A model generated the notes under the pieces. That model saw only the letters and a program-made list of their open reading frames with translations, had not been told where the DNA came from and ran no database searches. A DNA stretch of 12,993 nt from Chitinophagales bacterium. GTDB taxonomy: Bacteria; Bacteroidota; Bacteroidia; Chitinophagales; UBA10324. Shown one piece after another: positions 6,542 through 12,993 of this stretch (its first letter is position 1; each line of letters opens with the position of its first letter). Location of the stretch: contig JACCZZ010000005.1 of NCBI GenBank assembly GCA_013695715.1, forward strand, positions 1 to 12,993, given 5' to 3'. The position numbers were made by a program, and so were the translations under genes.

Positions 6542-8320
6542 TTAAAAATAATTAATATAGCCAAAGTGAATTTTTGCAGAACGAAATTCAACAGGATTAT
6601 CCTTTTGCCTGCCCAGGGCATAGCTGATGCCAAACACGCCTGCCTTTGTTTCAAAATTTAAACCTGCCCCAAAACCTAAAGGAGCATCATACGTGTGCGG
6701 CACCAGAGCAGTATTTTCTACATACCCGGCATCAAAAAAAAGATAGGCAAAGGAATTTAGACTAAGAAAATAATGATACTCCAGAGTTGCTACATGGTAT
6801 TGAGAAGCAAAAATAGATTGCTCATCAAACCCCCTTAAAAAGCGAAATCCACCTATGTGATACAATTCATTTTCAAATATGCTGTTACTAATAATTGCCC
6901 CGATATGGTATGAGCTTTTGATTGAGCTTCTGCCTGTTAGACGCCAGTATTTGTCAATGCTTCCTGTAACCCTGAATTGTTTTTCATTAAGATCTACAGA
7001 GTCATACAAGGAATTAAAATTAAACTCAGGTTGAAATGGATCTTGTAATTGCATTATGCGGGGATCTTTTTTTACTCTGCGATTTCCTGCTTCGCCGCTA
7101 AATAGCATTGCCACACCACGTTGTGGATTGATCCTGTAATCGAGCCGCTCAAATTGATACTCTACACCATAAAAATTAGTGTTGAAGGCAACATAAGAGG
7201 GCAATTGCTTTGTCTGAAGAATTGACAACGTATCCACTGACAAGATGGAATTGCCAGTATTTCTAAAATATACTTTAACATAATTGACGCCCGTGAAAAG
7301 ATACTGAATGCCAATTTGCTCTTTCACTTCCAGATAAAGAGTATCATTTTTATATAAATCGAATGAAGCATCAATGCCGAAAGGCATATTCAAAATATAG
7401 GGGTAGCTGCCCTGCAACCGCATCTCAGTCGTGCGGCTTTGCAACTGATTGAATCTTAAATTGAGGGATTCGCCTTTACCAAAAGGGTTTATGAGATTCA
7501 TTCGTCCATCACCTGTAATAAGCAGCTTTCCTGTGGTATTGCTGTTTGGCAATACTCCCAATACGAAGTCAAAATTACTGGCGTTTTTTTTCTTTAAGTG
7601 CAATAGGATGGATGCATAACGATCCTGAAAAAGAATCTGAGCTGGTTTTTCTTCTGTTAAGAAAGGAAGTTCTTTGAGCCTTACAGCACTCTTTTTCACC
7701 AGGTCTTCATGATAGATTGATGGCAAACGGAAGCCAAGATAATTGGCTAAATACCGGTAAGAAATATTTACATCACCTTTTAGTTTAATGCTGTCAATAG
7801 TTATTAATTTATTTTTTGTAAGAAATATACGAGCACTTAACTGATTTTGGTCAATTTTAAAACTGTCGAGGTAAACCGATGCAAACGGATAGCCATTGTT
7901 TTCGCAATAGCTTAAAAGTTTATCAAGCAATCCATTTATCTGTGCTATGTTGAAGGGTTTTCTTATATATAATTTCTCTCTGAAACCAACACGATCCAAA
8001 ATCACTCCCTCAATATTCCCATTCGAAAGTTGTGCCCATTGCCATTGCGGACCTACAAATAAGTTATAGCTTACTCTTGAACTATCTCTACCAATAAAAG
8101 CATATGCTGCTTCAAGATATCCTTTGTCATAGAGATGGGTTAACAATTTTTTGAGTTCTCCTGTTCTTGATATAGAATCGCTAAATTCTTTCTCATATGA
8201 AAAATTCTTAGTTAAAAACCCGGTATCTTTATCAGCAGCATTTATGTTTAAATAGTATTTCTGCTGCGCATTTGTGAATATGCTAAAAAAAAGCAGGCAA
8301 AAAACCAACAGATAACGCAT
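6542..8320 (-). CDS. Omp85/BamA-TamA superfamily outer-membrane protein with POTRA-like N-terminus
   Basis: Predicted outer-membrane barrel of the Omp85 superfamily, whose members insert or translocate proteins or lipids at the outer membrane. It has 592 aa, close to TamA (about 577) and much shorter than a typical BamA. Residues 1-19 form a signal peptide (ending NAQ). Three POTRA-like segments fit residues 40-90, 95-170 (with YCENNGYPFASVYL at 138-151) and 171-245 (ITIDSIKLKGDV). The 16-strand-type barrel starts near 250. The loop 6 signature appears as FRFLRGFDE (492-500), with Arg496-Gly497-Phe498 matching the (V/I/L)RG(F/Y) motif. The chain ends in aromatic FGYINYF, a normal barrel-ending beta signal. 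There is no lipobox (the only early Cys, residue 8, is inside the hydrophobic core), which argues against the lipoprotein TamL. It is the first gene of a tight unit with DUF4271 and hemD-like. The client is unknown. Confidence 0.88.
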   Translation of the reverse strand: MRYLLVFCLLFFSIFTNAQQKYYLNINAADKDTGFLTKNFSYEKEFSDSISRTGELKKLLTHLYDKGYLEAAYAFIGRDSSRVSYNLFVGPQWQWAQLSNGNIEGVILDRVGFREKLYIRKPFNIAQINGLLDKLLSYCENNGYPFASVYLDSFKIDQNQLSARIFLTKNKLITIDSIKLKGDVNISYRYLANYLGFRLPSIYHEDLVKKSAVRLKELPFLTEEKPAQILFQDRYASILLHLKKKNASNFDFVLGVLPNSNTTGKLLITGDGRMNLINPFGKGESLNLRFNQLQSRTTEMRLQGSYPYILNMPFGIDASFDLYKNDTLYLEVKEQIGIQYLFTGVNYVKVYFRNTGNSILSVDTLSILQTKQLPSYVAFNTNFYGVEYQFERLDYRINPQRGVAMLFSGEAGNRRVKKDPRIMQLQDPFQPEFNFNSLYDSVDLNEKQFRVTGSIDKYWRLTGRSSIKSSYHIGAIISNSIFENELYHIGGFRFLRGFDEQSIFASQYHVATLEYHYFLSLNSFAYLFFDAGYVENTALVPHTYDAPLGFGAGLNFETKAGVFGISYALGRQKDNPVEFRSAKIHFGYINYF

Positions 8321-8344
8321 TCCCTTATAACTGAATTTGCATTG

Positions 8345-8370
8345 TAAAATTATAAAAGGACTTACTTCAA
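8345..8370 (-). promoter_or_regulatory. Candidate Bacteroidota-type promoter for the Omp85-DUF4271-hemD unit
   Basis: On the minus strand, TAATTTTA (8345-8352) matches the Bacteroidota -7 element TAnnTTTG at all but the last base. A TTG at 8368-8370 stands 15 bases upstream, slightly short of the usual 17-21 spacing to the -33 element. The -7 match ends about 24 bases before the ATG of the Omp85-like gene at 8320, a sensible leader length. The match is weak in AT-rich DNA and is offered only as the best candidate in the 144 bp divergent gap. Confidence 0.25.
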
Positions 8371-8464
8371 TGTTACTGAGAAATATTCTGATGCAACAAT
8401 TTTCAAGATCATTAAAGGGTCATTAGAGGAGTAAGTAGTTTCGATAATACTTTGGCGATTAACA

Positions 8465-9598
8465 ATGGCAGGTATCTACATCCATATTCCCTTCTGCAAA
8501 CAAGCATGTAATTATTGTGACTTCCATTTTTCGATTAATCATGAATTGAAAGAAAAAGTAACAGTCGCAATTCTAAAAGAAATGGAGCTGCAGAAAAATT
8601 ACCTTTCAAGCGAACCCATTCAATCCATTTACTTCGGTGGCGGAACTCCTTCTTTGCTAAGTAAGCAGGAGCTCCAACAGATTTTCAACAGGCTCCATCA
8701 ATTATTTAATATTGAAAACAGTGCAGAGATTACCCTTGAAGCAAATCCTGATGATCTAACGGCAGAGAAGATAGCAGAACTCCAAAGCTGCGGAATAAAC
8801 AGGCTAAGCATCGGCATTCAGTCCTTCTATAATAAAGACCTGCGATGGATGAATAGGGTCCATACCGCGGAGCAGGCCGAAAGTGCAGTTAAATTATCGC
8901 AGGATATGGGGTTTAACAACATTTCTATTGATCTGATTTACGGGCTGCCGCATTCAACAACAGATGAATGGGAGGAAAATCTGAATAAAGCTTTTGAGTT
9001 AAATATTCAGCATCTCTCCTGTTACAGCCTTACTGTGGAACCCCGCACACCTCTTGCAGCATTTATAAAGAAAGGCAAAGTCCAGGATTTAAAGGAAGAA
9101 TTAACAGCTACACAGTTTGAACTGCTGATGAAAACTGCTTATGAAAATGGATGGATTCACTATGAAATTTCAAATTTCTGCAGAGAAAATTATTATTCAA
9201 AACACAACGCCTCCTACTGGACTGGTGAGAAATATCTTGGCCTTGGCCCCTCTGCCCATTCCTTTAACGGGCTTACCAGGCAATGGAACATCTCCAATAA
9301 TCATAAATATCTTATTGCTTTAAAAGATGAGAAAGTTCCTTTTAAAGTTGAAAGCCTTAGCATTACTCAGCAATTTAATGAATATATTATAACTTCTCTG
9401 CGTACAATGTGGGGAACAGATTTAGAAAAAATTAAAAATAGGTTTAATGCTACTTATTCAAATGAGGTGATACTAAAAGCAAAAAAATTTGAGAACTCCG
9501 GATCTTTGCTCTGTTCAGATAAAAAAATATCGCTTACAAACAAAGGCAAGCTTTTGGCAGACAGAATTATTCTTGAATTAATGGAGCATGAAGGCTGA
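8465..9598 (+). CDS. hemW: HemW, radical SAM haem chaperone-like protein
   Basis: Radical SAM protein of the HemN/HemW family, 377 aa (E. coli HemW 378). HemW binds haem and is thought to deliver it to membrane haem proteins; it was long misannotated as oxygen-independent coproporphyrinogen III oxidase. The 4Fe-4S site is Cys11-x3-Cys15-x2-Cys18 followed by Asp-Phe20. The Phe at that place, instead of the fourth Cys of HemN, marks HemW. Other family blocks are YFGGGTPSLL (56-65), LEANPDDLT (91-99), GINRLSIGIQSF (110-121), IDLIYGLP (145-152), HNASYW (237-242) and GLGPSAHSF (249-257). A C-terminal HemN_C-like domain covers about 300-375. The ATG at 8465 is firm: the frame upstream has no start codon before a TAA at 8432-8434. 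It stands alone on the plus strand, divergent from the Omp85 gene and convergent on the LRR gene with a 10 bp gap. Confidence 0.95.
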   Translation: MAGIYIHIPFCKQACNYCDFHFSINHELKEKVTVAILKEMELQKNYLSSEPIQSIYFGGGTPSLLSKQELQQIFNRLHQLFNIENSAEITLEANPDDLTAEKIAELQSCGINRLSIGIQSFYNKDLRWMNRVHTAEQAESAVKLSQDMGFNNISIDLIYGLPHSTTDEWEENLNKAFELNIQHLSCYSLTVEPRTPLAAFIKKGKVQDLKEELTATQFELLMKTAYENGWIHYEISNFCRENYYSKHNASYWTGEKYLGLGPSAHSFNGLTRQWNISNNHKYLIALKDEKVPFKVESLSITQQFNEYIITSLRTMWGTDLEKIKNRFNATYSNEVILKAKKFENSGSLLCSDKKISLTNKGKLLADRIILELMEHEG

Positions 9599-9608
9599 TT
9601 GATATTTT

Positions 9609-11285
9609 TCAATTCCCAAGCTGATTTAAATTATTAAATCCTTTAGCTATTATTTTCGTATCCGGAAGAACTTTCTTGAGTCCATAATATATCTGCGGGC
9701 TCAGTTGATTAAAGCTTATGTCCAATACTTCAAGCTGTTTCATATGTTGAATTTGCTGAGCTGCTGCAGGAAGGTTTAGTGGCTGGTTGTAACTTATATT
9801 TAGGTGCTTGAGAGATTTCAACTGAGAAAATCCCGAAGGAAGATTTTCAATTTCATTCGCCTTTAGATCAAGATATTCCAGCGATTCCATCAACGTAAAT
9901 TCATCGGGTAAAGATGATAAAAGGTTGTTGCGCAGGTCAAGCACTTTAAGTTTAGTGCACTCACTGATTGAGGGCGGCAGCGCCCTGATCACCTGGTCTT
10001 TTAAGGTAAGCACTTCTAAATTCTTTAAAAGACCGATAGAAGGTGGAAGGATAGTTATTTTATCTAAAGGATATGTGAAATAATCTCCATCAATATGCAA
10101 CTCACGCAGTGCTGTGAGCTCACCAATCCATTCCGGAATCTTGTTAATGTGATTATGATCAAGGTACAATATTTCAAGATTGCGTAATGCCATAATCGCG
10201 GGTGAGATTTCAAAAACGGTACACCAGCTCAGGTTCAATTCTTTAAGCTTAGTGAAGTTTGAAATTGCTTCAGGAATCCTGATAAGTGAATCACCACTCA
10301 AGTTTAATCGTTCGAGGTTTGTTAAATTATTAAATGTGCCAGGAAAATTCCGGATCCTGTTTCTCCTTTGCCTTGCTGCATCAGATCCAAGATTTAAATC
10401 ACGCAGAGCTGAAACATTTCCGATAGAAGATGGAAGCTCATTTAATATGTTGCCGCTTAAGTCAAGCACTTCGAGTTGCGAAAGATCTCCAAGAGATTCA
10501 GGAATTTTAATAAGCTCATTAGAAGCAAGTCTCAGCTCTTTGAGATGTGTTAATTGAGTCACCTTTATTAATTCAGTTGAAAATGCAAGAAGTCTGTTGT
10601 TACTCAAATCAAGAATTTGGAGTGACTTCAAATTTGCAAAACCTTCTGGCAAAGAGTGAAGGCGATTGTCTGAAAGGTCAAGTGAAATAAGATTGATTAA
10701 TGCGGAAAAATTATCAGGCAACTCCGAGATCCATGCATTGGAGAGATCAACTGATCTAAGTTTGAGAATTGACTTTAGTTGATCTATCAATAAAGACATC
10801 TCTGCATATCTATTAAATGATAAATTCAGATATTCCAGTTGATCGCAGCCTTTAATACTTTGCGGAAGCTTCTCTAATAAATTCGACTTAACATTTAAGG
10901 AAGTTATCTGATCTAACAAGCTGATATTTTCAGGTATTATTTTCAAATCACAAATGCTGATTTCAAGATACTTCAGACTGGGGAGATCAGCCAGTCGTGT
11001 AAAGATGTCTGACCAGTTTGCGTTTAGACAGTATCTGAAGGTGATGCCCTTCAAATTCTTTAGTGACTTAAATTCTTTTGGCAGACTTTGTAAAGTATCT
11101 GCCTCCAAAAAAAGATAAAAACACTGGTCAGGATTTTTTAAAGCAAGATCAACACGGTAAAAAGTGCTGTCTGAATTGTATGGTACCTGTGTAATCTGAG
11201 CAGAAGATAATAGCGGAAATAAGAACGTAGCGCATAAGAGAGGTAGCCAATTAAGGTATAGTCGCTTTAAGGATTTTGCAATCAT
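9609..11285 (-). CDS. Secreted leucine-rich-repeat protein, about 19 repeats
   Basis: Protein of 558 aa with a signal peptide (basic MIAKSLKRLY, a hydrophobic stretch to about residue 27, cleavage near SSA/Q), hence periplasmic or exported. From about residue 75 almost to the end it is a run of about 19 leucine-rich repeats, mostly 23 residues, of the form L--L--LDLS-N-L--LP--I--, the SDS22/plant-like class that makes a curved solenoid for protein binding. Two repeats are 30 residues long: the one starting VSALRDLNLGSD, which carries an Arg/Asn-rich insert (ARQRRNRIRN), and the one starting LTALRELHIDGD. No T9SS C-terminal sorting domain, membrane anchor or enzymatic domain is visible. The chain ends in a short polar tail (FNNLNQLGN). 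The start is the ATG at 11283-11285, 31 bp after the lysS stop, so it may be read from the lysS promoter. Its ligand is unknown. Confidence 0.9.
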   Translation of the reverse strand: MIAKSLKRLYLNWLPLLCATFLFPLLSSAQITQVPYNSDSTFYRVDLALKNPDQCFYLFLEADTLQSLPKEFKSLKNLKGITFRYCLNANWSDIFTRLADLPSLKYLEISICDLKIIPENISLLDQITSLNVKSNLLEKLPQSIKGCDQLEYLNLSFNRYAEMSLLIDQLKSILKLRSVDLSNAWISELPDNFSALINLISLDLSDNRLHSLPEGFANLKSLQILDLSNNRLLAFSTELIKVTQLTHLKELRLASNELIKIPESLGDLSQLEVLDLSGNILNELPSSIGNVSALRDLNLGSDAARQRRNRIRNFPGTFNNLTNLERLNLSGDSLIRIPEAISNFTKLKELNLSWCTVFEISPAIMALRNLEILYLDHNHINKIPEWIGELTALRELHIDGDYFTYPLDKITILPPSIGLLKNLEVLTLKDQVIRALPPSISECTKLKVLDLRNNLLSSLPDEFTLMESLEYLDLKANEIENLPSGFSQLKSLKHLNISYNQPLNLPAAAQQIQHMKQLEVLDISFNQLSPQIYYGLKKVLPDTKIIAKGFNNLNQLGN

Positions 11286-11316
11286 TTTTATATGTGAATA
11301 ATTCTACTGAATAAAT

Positions 11317-12828
11317 TCAATTTTCAGGGCGCATTTGCGGAAAGAGGATTACATCCTGAATGGAAGGTGAGTCCGTCATGATCATTGCCAACCGGTCAAT
11401 ACCGATCCCTAAACCTGCAGTAGGCGGCATTCCATATTCGAGTGCTCTCAAAAAATCTTCGTCGAGCATCATCGCCTCCTCATCTCCTCTCTTGCCCAAC
11501 TGCAATTGTTCCTCAAATCGTTTTCTTTGATCGAGCGGATCGTTCAATTCTGAGAAGGCGTTGCAAATCTCCTTTCCATTGCAAATTGCCTCAAACCTTT
11601 CTACAAGGCCTGGCTTACTTCGATGCTTCTTTGCCAACGGCGACATCTCGACCGGATAATCTGTAATAAATGTGGGCTGAATAAGAAAAGGCTCACATTT
11701 CTCCCCAAAAATTTCATCTATGATCTTACCTTTTCCCATAGAAGCATCCAAAGACACATGAAGCTTTTCTGCCGTTTCTCTGAGAGATGTCTCGTCCATT
11801 TTGCTGATATCAACTTCTGTGAAGTGATGAATGGCTTCATACATTGTGAAGCGAGGCCATGGTCGCCTGAAATCTACTTCGCTTTCATCAATTGTAATTT
11901 TAGTGCTGCCATTTAAGTCCAACACAATTCTTTCGATCATCTCTTCGACAAGATCCATCATCCATTCATAATCTTTATATGCAACATATAATTCCATCAT
12001 CGTGAATTCAGGATTGTGTGTTCTATCCATTCCCTCGTTGCGAAAGTCTTTTGCAAATTCAAAGACCCCATCAAAGCCCCCTACGATCAATCGCTTCAGG
12101 TACAACTCATCAGCTATTCGAAGGTAGAGAGTCATGTCTAGCGTGTTATGATGCGTCTTAAATGGCCGGGCCGCAGCACCTCCATAAATTGGCTGTAAGA
12201 CAGGAGTCTCTACTTCGAGATATCCTTTATCTAACAAAAAATTTCGCATGATTTGCTGCAACTTCGATCGTATTATGAATGCCTCTTTTGATTTTCTATT
12301 GATGTTAAGGTCAACATATCGTTGTCTGTAACGCAATTCAGGGTCTGTAACCTGATCATATATGTGACCCTCTTTTTCTTTTACAACAGGAAGAGGTTTC
12401 AATGCTTTACTAAGCAATTTCAGGGTTCTAACGTGGATAGAGATTTCACCGGATTTGGTAATAAAAACGTAACCTGTTACACCAATAAAATCCCCGAGGT
12501 CTAACAATTTTTTAAATACTGAATTGTAATAAGATTTGTCTTCGCCCGGGCAGAGTTCATCGCGACTGATGTATAACTGAATTCTTCCTTCTGAATCTTG
12601 AAGTACGGCAAAAGAAGCATTTCCCATAATTCTTTTACTCATCAATCTTCCGGCAATGGAGACTTGCTTCCAACCATCATCATCAATGCTCTCAGAATAA
12701 TGTTGCAGTATATTTTTTGATGTAGTATTAACTTCAAATGATTCCGCGGGATATGGATCAATACCCAATGATATTAATTCTTCTAAAGATTCCCTGCGTT
12801 GAATCTCATGTTCACTCAAGTTTGCCAT
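11317..12828 (-). CDS. lysS: Lysyl-tRNA synthetase, class II
   Basis: Charges tRNA-Lys with lysine using ATP in the cytoplasm. It has 503 aa, nearly the E. coli length (505). The N-terminal OB-fold anticodon-binding domain spans about 50-145 ([23 protein letters not shown], residues 56-78 in part). The class II catalytic core follows with motif 1 around [13 protein letters not shown] (201-213), the lysine-specific [13 protein letters not shown] (216-228), motif 2 [19 protein letters not shown] (262-280) and motif 3 GLGIGIDRL (472-480) near the end. All key family blocks are intact, so it should be active. The ATG at 12826-12828 gives an N-terminus of the expected form ([18 protein letters not shown]). 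The LRR gene lies 31 bp downstream on the same strand, and a possible upstream gene ends 39 bp before it. Confidence 0.98.
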   Translation of the reverse strand: MANLSEHEIQRRESLEELISLGIDPYPAESFEVNTTSKNILQHYSESIDDDGWKQVSIAGRLMSKRIMGNASFAVLQDSEGRIQLYISRDELCPGEDKSYYNSVFKKLLDLGDFIGVTGYVFITKSGEISIHVRTLKLLSKALKPLPVVKEKEGHIYDQVTDPELRYRQRYVDLNINRKSKEAFIIRSKLQQIMRNFLLDKGYLEVETPVLQPIYGGAAARPFKTHHNTLDMTLYLRIADELYLKRLIVGGFDGVFEFAKDFRNEGMDRTHNPEFTMMELYVAYKDYEWMMDLVEEMIERIVLDLNGSTKITIDESEVDFRRPWPRFTMYEAIHHFTEVDISKMDETSLRETAEKLHVSLDASMGKGKIIDEIFGEKCEPFLIQPTFITDYPVEMSPLAKKHRSKPGLVERFEAICNGKEICNAFSELNDPLDQRKRFEEQLQLGKRGDEEAMMLDEDFLRALEYGMPPTAGLGIGIDRLAMIMTDSPSIQDVILFPQMRPEN

Positions 12829-12867
12829 CTGATAGTAATTGGTTAAATATAGCAGGTTTCATTAGCG

Positions 12868-12993
12868 TTATTGATTTTCAAATAGCAGAATTTTCCACGC
12901 TGCCATCACATTACCTTCATCTAGAAAATCTTTGGCTAAAATGTGTGTGTGATAAGTGAAGGATTCATCGTCATTGTGAAAACGTTCAGACAG
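12868..12993 (-). CDS. Probable C-terminal tail of an unidentified gene, cut by window edge
   Basis: On the minus strand a frame stays open from the right edge for 41 codons and ends in TAA at 12868-12870. The peptide reads like real protein: a polar start (LSERFHNDDESFTYHTH) and a helical end (AKDFLDEGNVMAAWKILLFE). It lies 39 bp upstream of lysS in the same direction, a spacing seen elsewhere in this window between likely co-transcribed genes. The family is not recognisable from so short a piece. An open stretch of this length is only modestly unlikely by chance in AT-rich DNA, so the call is tentative. Confidence 0.4.
   Translation of the reverse strand: MSERFHNDDESFTYHTHILAKDFLDEGNVMAAWKILLFENQ

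Noticed and set aside
8445..8454. TAATACTTTG as a promoter element for hemW.
   Set aside because: It lacks one base of the TAnnTTTG spacing and lies only about 10 bases from the ATG, which would make a nearly leaderless transcript.
9596..9650. Inverted repeats around the hemW/LRR convergent stops (ATTGA-TATTTT-TCAAT, and GATTTAA-ATTA-TTAAATC inside the LRR gene end) as a two-way terminator.
   Set aside because: The stems are short and almost purely A/T, and no GC-rich stem with a following T run is present. Such palindromes are common by chance at this base composition.
10180..10557. Plus-strand open frame of 125 codons.
   Set aside because: It is antisense to the LRR repeats; its open length follows from the repetitive leucine codons on the other strand.
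12738..12959. Plus-strand open frame of 73 codons running across the start of lysS.
   Set aside because: Over 90 bases are antisense to the lysS N-terminus and the rest is antisense to the more protein-like minus-strand frame at the edge; no start context or family signal is seen.

Overview
The window looks like an ordinary chromosomal segment of a Bacteroidota bacterium. The evidence is a Type IX secretion/gliding locus (porP/sprF, gldK, gldL, gldM), a DUF4271 protein, a HemD-like protein of the Bacteroidota type, AT-rich intergenic DNA and few Shine-Dalgarno-like sites. GldL (273 aa) and GldK (424 aa) differ in detail from the Flavobacterium johnsoniae proteins as I remember them, so a Chitinophagales/Sphingobacteriia-like or uncultured Bacteroidota lineage is a reasonable guess, but I cannot place it further.

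Left part (1 to 4544, all minus strand, read right to left): porP/sprF, then gldK, gldL and gldM. GldM is cut by the left window edge after about 412 codons. The order matches the porP-porK-porL-porM(-porN) arrangement of Porphyromonas gingivalis, so gldN/porN is expected just outside the window. Together these genes encode an outer-membrane PorP/SprF protein, the GldK lipoprotein of the periplasmic ring, and the GldL/GldM proton-driven inner-membrane motor.

Middle part (4691 to 8320, minus strand): a tight three-gene unit with 12 and 15 bp gaps. It holds a short Omp85/TamA-like outer-membrane protein, a six-helix DUF4271 membrane protein and a HemD-like protein with a 30-residue N-terminal extension. 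It lies directly upstream of porP on the same strand, separated by 146 bp, so it may be read through into the T9SS genes.

Right part: hemW (plus strand, 8465 to 9598) diverges from the Omp85 gene and converges on a secreted leucine-rich-repeat protein (minus, 9609 to 11285) with only 10 bp between the two stop codons. The LRR gene follows lysS (minus, 11317 to 12828) by 31 bp. At the right edge, a 41-codon minus-strand open frame ending 39 bp before lysS is probably the tail of another gene.

No gene-free stretch exceeds 146 bases. I saw no tRNA, rRNA, CRISPR array, insertion sequence, attachment site or long nucleotide repeat. I found no clearly new system. The most worthwhile leads are an internal 56-residue repeat in the GldL cytoplasmic tail, the degenerate formylglycine-generating-enzyme site of GldK, and the uncharacterised Omp85-DUF4271-HemD unit next to the secretion genes.
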